Assembly (NCBI RefSeq): GCF_007751035.1
Contig: NZ_CP036433.1
Span: forward strand, 3,701,001 to 3,765,000
Direction of reading: 5' to 3'
DNA: 64,000 bases
From: Lignipirellula cremea
Lineage (GTDB): Bacteria; Planctomycetota; Planctomycetia; Pirellulales; Pirellulaceae
The position numbers and the translations under genes are program-made. Below, one piece after another: positions 36,842 through 44,527 of the stretch (position 1 is its first letter; every line of letters starts with the position of its first letter). The notes below the pieces were generated by a model. It was not told the DNA's origin, ran no database searches, and saw only the letters and a list, made by a program, of their open reading frames with translations.

Positions 36842-36890
36842 GGACTCAGCAACCGAGTCCAGACACTTGGCGGACTCAGCTCGGGAGTCC
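36842..36890. repeat. Two tandem hairpins between tssA and tssB
   Basis: GGACTC-N7-GAGTCC occurs at 36842-36860 and again at 36872-36890, with a 30-base period and flanking TTGGC. The second copy overlaps the tssA stop codon. The same GGACTC/GAGTCC arms occur in the dispersed element at 4572. They could adjust relative expression of tssA and tssB. Confidence 0.75.
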
Positions 36891-37970
36891 AAATTCTCGC
36901 GTCAACTCGGCCAGCATTTTCTCCTCGCGAAGAACCTGCCGGGCGAGTTGAGGAAAGGGCAGTCGACCCAAGGACACCGCCCGTTTCACCAGGTACGGGA
37001 TCGGGCTGTGCGGTTCGATCTGCAGCAACAGGTCGGCGGCAGCTTCCAGCTGGGCGTAGGCCGACGAGCGCACTTGTTGTATTTGACCCGGGGTGGGCGT
37101 TCCGCTGGTTCCTGTCGCCGCAGACAGCGGCTGCAGCGGGTCGGGTGAATCTGAAGGTGCGGTTTCCAAGGCAGCGGGCGCCGTTGTCAGAAGGTCGGGG
37201 GGAAGAATTTTGGGAAGCTCGCTGCGAACCAGCGACTGGCACTCGCGAATCGCCTCGCCCAGGTGATACATGCCGGGCGCCTGGTCTCCCATCTTGTCGT
37301 CGAGGGCGACCGTCAGCAGTTCCAGTTCTTCCAGACAGGCGTCGATTTCAAGCGAGACGACCTGAAGATCCTGGGGTTTGGTGGCCGCCATGACCTTGCC
37401 CGCGCGTTCTTCGCTTTTGGCGTCGCCCTTGCTCTTGAGACGCTTCCAGGAGTGCACGCCGAAGCTCTCTTCGCCCTGGCCGAGAATCGGGACCAGCCGC
37501 ACGCTGTTGGGAAAGCAGAAGCCGCGGTCGGGGTCGTCGAGGATGTTGGCCAGCGGAGCGGCGCGTGTTTCGGGATCGTTATCCAGCGGAGGATGCAGTC
37601 GCGGCCAGCACTCGGAGATCATCCGCCGAATCAAATGCAGTGAATCCCGCAGGCCCGCGAAACCGTGCAGTTTGAGCATCGCTTCCGCAAGATGGCCCGC
37701 CAGTCGCAGATCCTTCGATTCTTTCTGCAGGCCCTGCACGCACGTGCTGACCGTCTGTGTCCAGTCGTTACGTTCCGAATTGGTGCTGCCATCGTCAGCT
37801 GCCGCATTACGATGCTTGCGAAAGTCGTCGAGCACGCTTCGCAGTCGCCGGGAATAAGCATGGGGGTCGCCCGCCGCGTCGTCGCCAGGCAAGGGGGCCA
37901 GCAGCGCGTCAAAATCGAGCAGCGGAGGCGAGAGCTCTGGTTTCGTCGATTCTGGCGCCATCATATTCAT
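36876..37970 (-). CDS. tssA: Type VI secretion protein TssA
   Basis: A 364-aa ImpA-type protein that caps and primes sheath assembly. It begins at the ATG at 37970. The N-terminal ImpA domain includes PLPGDDAAGDPHAYSRRLR, LRLAGHLAEAMLKLHGFAGLRD and CWPRLHPPLDNDPETRAAPLANI. The C-terminal part is helical, with IEPHSPIPYLVKRAVSLGRLPF. It is the first gene of the visible T6SS operon (A-B-C-Hcp-E-F-G). ClpV, VgrG and the TssJKLM membrane complex are not in the window. Confidence 0.92.
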   Translation of the reverse strand: MNMMAPESTKPELSPPLLDFDALLAPLPGDDAAGDPHAYSRRLRSVLDDFRKHRNAAADDGSTNSERNDWTQTVSTCVQGLQKESKDLRLAGHLAEAMLKLHGFAGLRDSLHLIRRMISECWPRLHPPLDNDPETRAAPLANILDDPDRGFCFPNSVRLVPILGQGEESFGVHSWKRLKSKGDAKSEERAGKVMAATKPQDLQVVSLEIDACLEELELLTVALDDKMGDQAPGMYHLGEAIRECQSLVRSELPKILPPDLLTTAPAALETAPSDSPDPLQPLSAATGTSGTPTPGQIQQVRSSAYAQLEAAADLLLQIEPHSPIPYLVKRAVSLGRLPFPQLARQVLREEKMLAELTREFGLPS

Positions 37971-38183
37971 GGGATCCAAGCCGGCGGGAGAGCTGGGGAA
38001 GGAATGTCTAGGTGGGGGCAAGGTGGGCGATTTTCCTTGCTACCCAGAAAGTAGGTTGCAGTTTGCGAAGAGCAAGAAAAGTCCAGAATCCGCCGACCTG
38101 ACCGCAGCGACGCGGGCGACACCGGTGCGGAAACTTGGGCGCGCACGCCGTCGGTTTTGGACTTGCGGGTTTCAACAGAAATG

Positions 38184-38212
38184 TTGACAGCGCCATACTT
38201 TACGAGTACGGT
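38184..38212 (+). promoter_or_regulatory. Candidate promoter for the response regulator
   Basis: A perfect TTGACA with a 17-base spacer and a weak -10 (TACGGT), about 57 bases upstream of the start at 38269. Confidence 0.4.
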
Positions 38213-38268
38213 GAGGAAGTTGCTTTGCTCCCTGGGCTCCTTTTTTACATCCCTTCCGGAGACCCTTT

Positions 38269-38715
38269 ATGTATGAGAACTTAATTGGCCGTCCGATGGA
38301 GATCTTGCTGGTTGAGGACAGTCTCATTCATGCCCGTGTGACGATCGGCGCCTTGAAGAACGGCCATGTCAAACACCGGCTGACACTGATCCGCGACGGC
38401 CAGGAAGCGGTGGAGTTCCTGCGTCGGATTGGCAAATTCAGCCGGGCCCCGCGGCCCGATCTTGTGCTTTTGGACCTGCGTCTGCCCAAACTCGATGGGC
38501 TGGAGGTGCTCGCAGAGATTCGCGCCGACGACGATCTGCAGGATTTGCCCGTGGTCGTCATGACCGCGTCGGACGATGATTCCGACCGCGAACAGTGCGA
38601 ACTGTTCGGCGTTGCCAGCTATGTTCCCAAGCCGGTGAATCTCGACAAGTTTCTCATGCTGGTCAGACAGCTAAAACGCTACTGGAGCGAAGACGTCATC
38701 CTGCCCACTGCGTGA
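38269..38715 (+). CDS. Single-domain response regulator (Rcp1-like)
   Basis: A 148-aa receiver domain without an output domain. Acidic pair E16-D17 (LLVEDS), phosphoacceptor D69 (LVLLDLRLPKLDG), conserved T99 (VVVMTA) and K121 (VPKPVN) are all present. GGAGA lies 6-7 bases before the ATG. The insertion after strand 2 and the loop with DDDSDREQC resemble Rcp1-type regulators paired with bacteriophytochrome or hybrid kinases. It is divergent from the T6SS operon, but no kinase is nearby and any link to T6SS is a guess. Confidence 0.92.
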   Translation: MYENLIGRPMEILLVEDSLIHARVTIGALKNGHVKHRLTLIRDGQEAVEFLRRIGKFSRAPRPDLVLLDLRLPKLDGLEVLAEIRADDDLQDLPVVVMTASDDDSDREQCELFGVASYVPKPVNLDKFLMLVRQLKRYWSEDVILPTA

Positions 38716-39047
38716 CACGGTTTGACACCTGTTTGCCGCATACAGCGAAAATTCCCAGTATGCCGTAGTCGAACTCGCCCGAACTCGCCCGAACTTGGCC
38801 GCTGTTCCCAGACGGCTCCCTCCAAAGTCTTGCGACGTCAGCTAAATGCGGGCCCCAGCCAGGCGGAAACTGGTTTCGGGCGGCAGGGCCTGGGCGGATG
38901 TGACGGGCAGGACGGTACGGTACGGGCCTGCGGTTTGCCGCCGTCTTTCTTTGCCGGTGGCGGCGGGCTAAAGTTGTGCCTGCACCTTCTTCTTTCTTCC
39001 CTTCACCCTGATTGCCTGGTCTGCAGGCAGGGAAAGCCGGCGGTCGT
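38716..39047. other. Intergenic stretch without a recognised gene
   Basis: About 330 bases. The only pattern is the 10-base unit GAACTCGCCC, present twice and then as GAACTTGGCC at 38771-38800. No promoter or RNA gene is evident. Confidence 0.5.
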
Positions 39048-40109
39048 ATGGCGTTTCGTGTTGCGTTTCTTGGAATCGATCATCCCCATGGAGCCGGCTG
39101 GCGGCAGTTGCTGGACAATCTGGAAGGCCGGCTGGAAATCGTCGCCGTCATGCCGGGATACGGCGGAACTACCTGCAGCCTGGAAGAGAAATACGCGGGC
39201 GCCTTTCGCGGTGAAACGGTCGAAGAACTGATCGCCTTTGGGGAGTTCGACGGAGCGGTCGTCTGCCTGCCGAACGACGAAGGCCCGGCCGCGGCGGCCC
39301 GGTTAGCGGCGGCCGGGAAGCACCTGCTGCTGGAGAAGCCCGGCGCCGCTTCAGCGGCCGATCTGCAGCCGCTGGTCGATGCGGCGACCGCAACCGGCAT
39401 CGCCTTCCAGGCGGGCTACATGTGGCGCTACGACGACCTCGCCAATCGCCTGCGGGCGATGGCGGCGGAAGGCCGCTTTGGCAAGCTCATCAGCATCGAA
39501 ATGCTATACGCCACCAGCGATGTAAAACGTCGCGATCCGGACCATTACCTGTTTAACGCCCAGCAAAGCGGCGGCGGGTTTTTCAACTGGCTGGCTTGCC
39601 ATTACCTGGACCTGCTGACGTACATTACGGGGCAGCAGGTGGCTGCAGTGACGGCCCGCGTCGGTGTTTTTGGAGCGGTCGACTGCGAGGTGGAAGACGG
39701 CGGCACGGCCATCCTGGAGCTTTCGGGCGGCGCCCTGGCCACGTTTGTCGGCGGTTACTGGATTCCGCGCTGGCAGGGAGAGAACCGCTGGACCTTCCGC
39801 GGCAGCGAACGCTGGGTGCACTGGGATCCGTCCCTGAAAGACACGCAAGGCTCGCTGGAGATCCATGGCCCGATGCCGCAGTGGAACGCGATGGACGAAA
39901 CGTACATCGCTCCGGGCGACAGCACGCCCGGTTATGGCGGCGGCCGGGGGCTGGCTCTGGTGGAGGACTGGTTGTCAGCGGCTCAAACGGGCGACGTGTG
40001 TCGAAATACGCTGCAGTCGGTGCAGTCCACGCTGGCAGTGATCGATGCGATCTATGAATCGTCGCGCAGCGGTCAGCGGGTGGTGGTGGATTCGTCGCCC
40101 AGCAGATGA
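39048..40109 (+). CDS. Gfo/Idh/MocA family oxidoreductase (cytoplasmic)
   Basis: A 353-aa dehydrogenase beginning MAFRVAFLGIDHPHG, without a signal peptide. The family EKP motif is LLEKPGAAS, and the substrate-side motif is GGGFFNWLACHYLDLL with its conserved His and Asp. The N-terminal nucleotide motif lacks the usual GxGxxG and reads GIDHPHG, so cofactor binding may differ. The 3' end overlaps the convergent hydrolase gene by 37 bases. Confidence 0.88.
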   Translation: MAFRVAFLGIDHPHGAGWRQLLDNLEGRLEIVAVMPGYGGTTCSLEEKYAGAFRGETVEELIAFGEFDGAVVCLPNDEGPAAAARLAAAGKHLLLEKPGAASAADLQPLVDAATATGIAFQAGYMWRYDDLANRLRAMAAEGRFGKLISIEMLYATSDVKRRDPDHYLFNAQQSGGGFFNWLACHYLDLLTYITGQQVAAVTARVGVFGAVDCEVEDGGTAILELSGGALATFVGGYWIPRWQGENRWTFRGSERWVHWDPSLKDTQGSLEIHGPMPQWNAMDETYIAPGDSTPGYGGGRGLALVEDWLSAAQTGDVCRNTLQSVQSTLAVIDAIYESSRSGQRVVVDSSPSR

Positions 40110-41047
40110 CGGCCGAACCACTCTTTGACGGCCGTTTCTACCTGGCGGTCGCTGTCGTACCAGATGGAAATATGGCCGGCGCCTTCGATCAGTTTGACTT
40201 CCGTGTTCCAGGGGGAAGCCTTGCTTAGTTTCTCGGTGTTTTCCGTGGGCACGATCCAGTCGTTGGTGCCGTGTAACAGGAGCACCGGCGACATGGCGTA
40301 GGGCAGCACTTTGGTGCTGTCGGCTTCATCGGGATTAAAGTCAGCCAGCGCGCCGGCCTGGTCGACCGAAGACTGATAAGTGCGATCGCTGATCAAATGA
40401 CCGACGCCGGGGAAGAACAGGCGGAAGTAATGGGGCGCCTCGCCGCGAATACTGGCGAAGGGGGCAATCGCCACGACGGAGGCCACCCGGGCGTCGATCG
40501 CGGCCAGATGAATGGCAGTCACGGCGCCAAACGAAATGCCGTACACGCCCAGTTTGCCGGTGATGAGCTGTCGTTTTTCGAGTTCGTCGATCACCATCGA
40601 CATATCTTTGGATTCCCGCGGCCCATAAGTGAGCCAGTCGCCCGTCGATCCGCCGTGTCCGCGGAGGTCGACCAGGACGACCCGATAGCCCACATCGGCC
40701 AGTTCATGGGCGGCGTCGAGCATCCAGAAACTCGAGGCGCCCAGCCCGTGCAGCATTAAAATGGTCGCAGACGGCGGATTTTTCTGATCGTGCGGTTCGA
40801 CAACCGAAACAGCCAGTTCCGCGGTGGGCGGACCGACCTCCACGCGGAAGTACTGATCGACCCCCAGCACTACTCTGGCAGGGGGTATGGAGCTGGCCGA
40901 GGCGACCATCCAGCGACCGTTATTGGGGGCGGCCGCCAGCATGTCGGCGAGGTAGGCCTGGCATCCGGTCGTCGCCAGCAGGCTGACTGCGAGCGCCGCG
41001 ATCGCGATCTTATGTCCAGTGGTGGTAATGGTTTGCCGCGCGGTCAT
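40073..41047 (-). CDS. Alpha/beta hydrolase lipoprotein
   Basis: A 324-aa protein with a lipoprotein signal (ALAVSLLATTGC), starting at the ATG at 41047 with AAGGAA upstream. Alpha/beta-hydrolase landmarks are the oxyanion strand LMLHGLGASSFW, the cap region DLRGHGGS, the nucleophile elbow YGISFGAVT, an acid strand LLLHGTNDWIVP and a late histidine GAGHISIW. The substrate is unknown. It is probably membrane-anchored and faces the periplasm. Confidence 0.87.
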   Translation of the reverse strand: MTARQTITTTGHKIAIAALAVSLLATTGCQAYLADMLAAAPNNGRWMVASASSIPPARVVLGVDQYFRVEVGPPTAELAVSVVEPHDQKNPPSATILMLHGLGASSFWMLDAAHELADVGYRVVLVDLRGHGGSTGDWLTYGPRESKDMSMVIDELEKRQLITGKLGVYGISFGAVTAIHLAAIDARVASVVAIAPFASIRGEAPHYFRLFFPGVGHLISDRTYQSSVDQAGALADFNPDEADSTKVLPYAMSPVLLLHGTNDWIVPTENTEKLSKASPWNTEVKLIEGAGHISIWYDSDRQVETAVKEWFGRHLLGDESTTTR

Positions 41048-41414
41048 GGGCGTTCCTTCACGTTCCCCGATCGGGAGAATACCACCGGGGGATCCGCTGT
41101 TCGGACCGCCCTGGGGGCGGGGAGGATTGCGTATAGCAGGATCTGGCGAACGGTTCAAGGGAGATTACGGTCGCGGCGGAGTCGGAAGGAGGGACAGGAT
41201 GCAGGCCTCCAGCCTGCCAGGATCGTGAGTGAGCCGACCGAAACCCCATGATTTTTGGGATTTTTCGCCCTATGTGGGTTGAAATTCCGACGTAAGTCAG
41301 GCAAACTCTGACCATCCTTTGGCCTTAGCGCCGACAGGGAAATGCCAGGCAACGATGCTCACCGCGATTCCGCATCGCAAGCAACTTTTTTTCACCCATA
41401 CCAAGGATTTTTAC
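41048..41414. other. Divergent intergenic region
   Basis: About 370 bases between the hydrolase and the HU-like gene. It should contain both promoters, but no convincing pair of hexamers was found. Small open frames here look like chance. Confidence 0.45.
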
Positions 41415-41735
41415 ATGGCGAAAGCTGCTGCTCCCAAACCGCCCACAAAAACGGAAATCTTTGCCCGCATCGCCGAAGCGACGTCGTTGACGAAGAAAGA
41501 CGTCGACGCTGTTTTTCGCGCGTTGACGGACGAAATCGCCAAAGAACTCAGCACGAGCGGTTCGGGACAATTCACCCTGCCTGGCCTCGCCAAGATTCTG
41601 GTCCAGCACCAGGACGCCAAGCCGAAGCGAAAAGTTCGCAATCCGGGCACCGGCGAGATGCAATGGGCCGATCCGAAGCCGGCCAGCCGCAAAGTGAAGG
41701 TTCGCCCTCTCAAGGCCCTTAAAGACATGGCCTAG
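41415..41735 (+). CDS. HU-family DNA-binding protein
   Basis: A 106-aa HU/IHF-like nucleoid protein. The ATG at 41415 has AAGGA 8 bases upstream. KTEIFARIAEATSLTKKDVDAVFRALTDEI is the dimerisation helix pair, GSGQFTLPGLAKI the following turn, and RNPGTGE the beta-arm tip (RNPxTGE) that enters the DNA minor groove. A short Pro/Lys N-terminal extension and a basic C-terminus are extra. An intrinsic terminator follows. Confidence 0.92.
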   Translation: MAKAAAPKPPTKTEIFARIAEATSLTKKDVDAVFRALTDEIAKELSTSGSGQFTLPGLAKILVQHQDAKPKRKVRNPGTGEMQWADPKPASRKVKVRPLKALKDMA

Positions 41736-41792
41736 GCCATGCCGCCGAGAAACCACCGCCGGGCGGCCGTCACGACCGTCTGGCATACAAAA

Positions 41793-41821
41793 GCCTCTCC
41801 GATTGCGGAGAGGCTTTTTTT
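41793..41821 (+). terminator. Intrinsic terminator after the HU-like gene
   Basis: A perfect 9-bp stem GCCTCTCCG-ATTG-CGGAGAGGC is followed by seven Ts. Confidence 0.95.
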
Positions 41822-41917
41822 GCAGGTGGAAAGGCTAACCAGCCGTGCTGCCCGCACGCTTGTGCATCCTGCCGCCAGGGTGGGGCTGATGCTGTCCCTG
41901 GCGTTAGCAGAGGGGGA

Positions 41918-42511
41918 CTATTTCTGTTCGGTGGTTTCCGGCTTTGCGGCGGTGCTGGCTGCCGGCTTGGTGGTGATCGGCTGCGGCGCCTTGTAGTCGG
42001 ATTTCGACATGGCGGCGATGACTTCTTCGGTGACATCATGGGTGGAAGCAAAGTCGAACAGCACCGAGTCGTTTTTGGTCAGCACGATGTTGTAGCCTTT
42101 GGCGGCTGCTGCTTCTCGGGCGATCGGCTTGACTTCTTCCCGGAACTGCTGGATCAGCTGGGCCCGGTGCTGGCTCAGTTTAGCGGCCGCCTGCTGACGG
42201 GCCTGGTTGAACTGGAAGCTGGCCTGCTGATGCATCTGAGCCAGCGTCTTGTTTGCTTCTTCAGTAGCTTCTTCGCCGAATTCGGCTTTTTTGTCGCTCA
42301 GCTGCTGCTCATACGAAGCCTGGACGGTCGCCAACTGCTGATTGACGACGCCTTCGCCCGCTTTGATCATTTCGGTCATTTTGATATCGCGACCCAGACG
42401 GCGAGCGACCTCATCAAGGTCGATCACGGCGACGCCGCTGGGGCTGCTCGCCGAGTTACAGCCGATGGCCGTCAGGCACACGGTCGCCAACACAAATAAT
42501 GCAGTTCGCAC
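41918..42511 (-). CDS. OmpH/Skp-family periplasmic chaperone-like lipoprotein
   Basis: A 197-aa protein starting at a GTG with AAGGAG 7 bases upstream. The lipoprotein signal ends LTAIGC. VAVIDLDEVARRLG begins the Skp-like core. A long helical hairpin follows (about residues 50-130, rich in Gln/Ala/Lys), then GYNIVLTKNDSVLFDFASTHDVTEEV, the typical Skp C-terminal strand and helix. The last 25 residues are Lys/Pro/Thr-rich. It probably holds unfolded outer-membrane proteins, which fits a cell with BamA-like genes, although the two loci are 33 kb apart. Confidence 0.85.
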   Translation of the reverse strand: MRTALFVLATVCLTAIGCNSASSPSGVAVIDLDEVARRLGRDIKMTEMIKAGEGVVNQQLATVQASYEQQLSDKKAEFGEEATEEANKTLAQMHQQASFQFNQARQQAAAKLSQHRAQLIQQFREEVKPIAREAAAAKGYNIVLTKNDSVLFDFASTHDVTEEVIAAMSKSDYKAPQPITTKPAASTAAKPETTEQK

Positions 42512-42659
42512 GATGGACTCCTTTCCCGTAATCGAAAAATCTCAACCCCTCCATACAGGGCGGAACAATAGCGAAGTACGGCCAGTCGATCCAGAGCAGT
42601 ATTTTCTTACCGGCCGGTGTATTGAGGGTTTTCCGTAGTGCGGGCGTTCGCCTGGGGCG

Positions 42660-43694
42660 TCAGGCGACGGGAACGGCGGCGCCCATTTTTTTCCCCAGTG
42701 CTTCGGCCACTTTGCGGCAGAGTTCCATCGTCTGTTCGAACTGCTGGAAATTCAGCGACTGGTAGCCGTCGCTCATGGCGTTTTCCGGATCCGGATGCAC
42801 TTCCAGAATCAGGCCGTCGGCGCCGGCGGCGATGCTGGCAGCCGCCATATCGGGAACCAGGCGGGTATGTCCCGTGCCGTGCGAGGGATCCGTCACGATC
42901 GGCAGGTGCGTGATCTGACGGAGGTAAGGCACGGTCGCCAGCGGCAGCGTGAAGCGAGTGTGGGTTTCGAAGGTGCGGATTCCGCGCTCGCACAGAATGA
43001 CGTTCGGGTTGCCTTCGTTGAGGATGTATTCGGCCGCCAGCAGCAGTTCTTCCATCGTGGCGCAGGGGCCCCGTTTGAGCAGCACCGGCTTGCCGGCCCC
43101 GCCGACCGCTTCCAGCAGACGGTAGTTCTGCATATTTCGGGCGCCAATCTGCAGCACGTCGGCGTAGCGTGCGACCAGGTCGACGTCGTCGGTGCCCATG
43201 ACTTCGGTCACGATCGCCAGGCCGGTGGCGTCGCGGGCGGCGGCCAGCAACTGCAGGCCGTGCTCTTTCAGTCCCTGGAAGCTGTAGGGGCTGGTCCGGG
43301 GTTTGAAGGCCCCACCGCGGAGCGCCGTGGCGCCGGCGGCCTTGACGGCCTGGGCGGAGCGGATGATCTGCTCTTCGCTTTCCACCGAACAAGGGCCCGC
43401 GATCACGCCCAGCACGCCGTCGCCGATGGTCAGGCTTCCGGTTTTCACCTGGGTCGGTTCCGGTTTGACTTCGCGACTGGCGACCTTGAACGGCGCCAGA
43501 ATGGGCATGACGGCCGACACGCCGGCGCCGCTTTCCAGCGACTGCTTGGTCTCTTCCCGTTTGTCGCCGATCGCCGCGATCACGGTCCGCTCGGCGCCCA
43601 CGATAACATGGGCTTTCAAGCCCAGGGCCTCGACTTTTTCGACCATGTGACTCACTTGCTCCTCGGTGGCGTGTTTTTCCATGACAACGATCAT
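42660..43694 (-). CDS. aroF: 3-deoxy-7-phosphoheptulonate (DAHP) synthase, type I-beta
   Basis: First enzyme of aromatic amino acid synthesis; condenses phosphoenolpyruvate and erythrose 4-phosphate. The 344-aa product has an N-terminal ferredoxin-like (ACT-like) regulatory domain (residues ~1-70, [22 protein letters not shown]) and the KDO8P-synthase-like barrel. Barrel signatures are [54 protein letters not shown] and [14 protein letters not shown]. The ribosome-binding site AGGAG lies about 9 bases before the ATG. An aromatic-rich leader ORF and a terminator precede it (43756-43889), suggesting control by attenuation in addition to enzyme feedback. Confidence 0.96.
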   Translation of the reverse strand: MIVVMEKHATEEQVSHMVEKVEALGLKAHVIVGAERTVIAAIGDKREETKQSLESGAGVSAVMPILAPFKVASREVKPEPTQVKTGSLTIGDGVLGVIAGPCSVESEEQIIRSAQAVKAAGATALRGGAFKPRTSPYSFQGLKEHGLQLLAAARDATGLAIVTEVMGTDDVDLVARYADVLQIGARNMQNYRLLEAVGGAGKPVLLKRGPCATMEELLLAAEYILNEGNPNVILCERGIRTFETHTRFTLPLATVPYLRQITHLPIVTDPSHGTGHTRLVPDMAAASIAAGADGLILEVHPDPENAMSDGYQSLNFQQFEQTMELCRKVAEALGKKMGAAVPVA

Positions 43695-43755
43695 CGGGTG
43701 AACTCCTGGGGGGTTTCCTGCGTGCAGTGGGGGTCAGGCAACGGCTCCGACCAAT

Positions 43756-43789
43756 AAAAAAACCCCGCGGACCATGAAGGGCCGCGGGG
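43756..43789 (-). terminator. Terminator in the aroF leader (attenuator)
   Basis: Read on the minus strand: CCCCGCGG, an 11-base loop, CCGCGGGG, then seven Ts. The stem is eight perfect GC pairs. It lies 61 bases before the aroF ATG and 40 bases after the leader ORF stop codon, in sense with aroF. Confidence 0.9.
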
Positions 43790-43838
43790 CAAGCGTTTCG
43801 AAAGATATTCGTTCTTAAATCGCGTACCCTTAGCGGCC
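43780..43838 (-). promoter_or_regulatory. Proposed antiterminator pairing in the aroF leader
   Basis: GGCCGC at 43838-43833 (the Gly-Arg codons just before the leader stop) is perfectly complementary to GCGGCC at 43785-43780, inside the 5' arm and loop of the terminator. Pairing would prevent the terminator. A ribosome that finishes the leader covers GGCCGC and lets the terminator form; one stalled on the earlier Trp/Phe codons leaves it free. This is inferred from complementarity only. Confidence 0.65.
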
Positions 43839-43889
43839 TCTTGTAAAGGAGGTAAAAAACCAGCGCCAGTAGGTGCGATTGAATTTCAT
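43830..43889 (-). CDS. Aromatic-rich leader peptide of aroF
   Basis: A 19-codon ORF reading MKFNRTYWRWFFTSFTRGR and stop. Seven residues are aromatic: F3, Y7, W8, W10, F11, F12, F15. That density is far above chance for a GC-rich genome. It is in sense with aroF, with a terminator immediately downstream, as in the classical trp and pheA attenuators. It has no ribosome-binding site; the predicted promoter places the transcript start at the ATG itself. The stretch is too short for standard gene finders. Function as a stalling sensor for Tyr/Trp/Phe-tRNA is inferred. Confidence 0.75.
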   Translation of the reverse strand: MKFNRTYWRWFFTSFTRGR

Positions 43890-43895
43890 CCAGAC

Positions 43896-43923
43896 ATTAT
43901 CACTCGCTCTTCCGGCAATGCAA
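43896..43923 (-). promoter_or_regulatory. Sigma-70-like promoter of the aroF leader transcript
   Basis: On the minus strand: TTGCAT at 43923-43918, 16-base spacer, GATAAT at 43901-43896. The base 7 nucleotides after the -10 is the A of the leader ATG (43889), which predicts a leaderless transcript. Confidence 0.6.
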
Positions 43924-44212
43924 GATGCAAACCTGCAGTTCTTTGCCGCATGGCGACGACAGGCTGGCGGTAGATCGGCCTGGCTGGTCACGGTTTGTGC
44001 AGCATCTGACCGAATTGAAGCAAAAGTTTCCCGGCCTGCTGGGGCATCGCAATCGGTGCGAATATTTTTCTGGTTTGTTTTCCCGTGAAAATGGGGAACC
44101 CGAAACGGAAACGGACTGCTGCCCGCCACGCCCTGCCATGCTTCGGCGCGCCGTTTGCTAAATGATGTTCCGTTCAAGACAAGTCGCCTTCCCCGGGCAG
44201 CCTTCCTCACGT

Positions 44213-44233
44213 TTTGAACGCAACTGGTTCAAA
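44213..44233. promoter_or_regulatory. Palindrome upstream of the BON gene
   Basis: TTTGAAC-N7-GTTCAAA, about 34 bases before the start at 44267. The size fits a dimeric repressor operator, or a hairpin in the 5' UTR. The stretch from 43924 to 44266 otherwise shows no gene. Confidence 0.4.
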
Positions 44234-44266
44234 CGGAATTTCAGGGCCTCTCTCTAAGGTATCGCC

Positions 44267-44485
44267 ATGATTAAACCGGCGCTTAACTCCCAGGACGTTC
44301 TCGATGCTCTCGCCCAGTCGCCCTATCGCCGTGTGCGTAATCTGGCGGTGGAAGTAGCGGGCGAATCGGTATCCCTGCATGGACGACTTGGTTCTTATTT
44401 CGAGAAGCAGGTCGCCCAGGAAGCAGTCCTCCGCGTGTCGGGCGTTGGCGCCGTGCACAATCATTCGACCGTTGATTACGCCTAG
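44267..44485 (+). CDS. Small BON-domain protein
   Basis: A 72-aa protein that is essentially one BON domain: LNSQDVLDALAQSPYRRVRNLAVEVAGESVSLHGRLGSYFEKQVAQEAVLRVSGVGAVHN is read here as alpha-beta-beta-alpha-beta, shown in several pieces as VRNLAVEV, SVSLHGRL and VSGVGAVHN. The conserved glycines (HGRLGS, VSGVGAV) are in place. AAGGT lies just upstream of the ATG. There is no signal peptide, so it is probably cytoplasmic. BON domains bind membranes or phospholipids in exported proteins; the role of a bare cytoplasmic one is unclear. Confidence 0.8.
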   Translation: MIKPALNSQDVLDALAQSPYRRVRNLAVEVAGESVSLHGRLGSYFEKQVAQEAVLRVSGVGAVHNHSTVDYA

Positions 44486-44527
44486 TTCCCCGAGCCCGTT
44501 TCCTGACGCCTGGCGCAGGACACCTGG

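Noticed and set aside
38184-38715. Response regulator as the T6SS regulator
   Set aside because: It is only divergent from tssA and has no DNA-binding domain. Position alone is not enough to claim regulation.
43842-44088. Strong plus-strand AAGGAGG at 43846 with a 71-codon frame from 43873
   Set aside because: The motif is 20 bases from the start codon and is simply the complement of leader codons for Thr-Ser-Phe. The product resembles no family.
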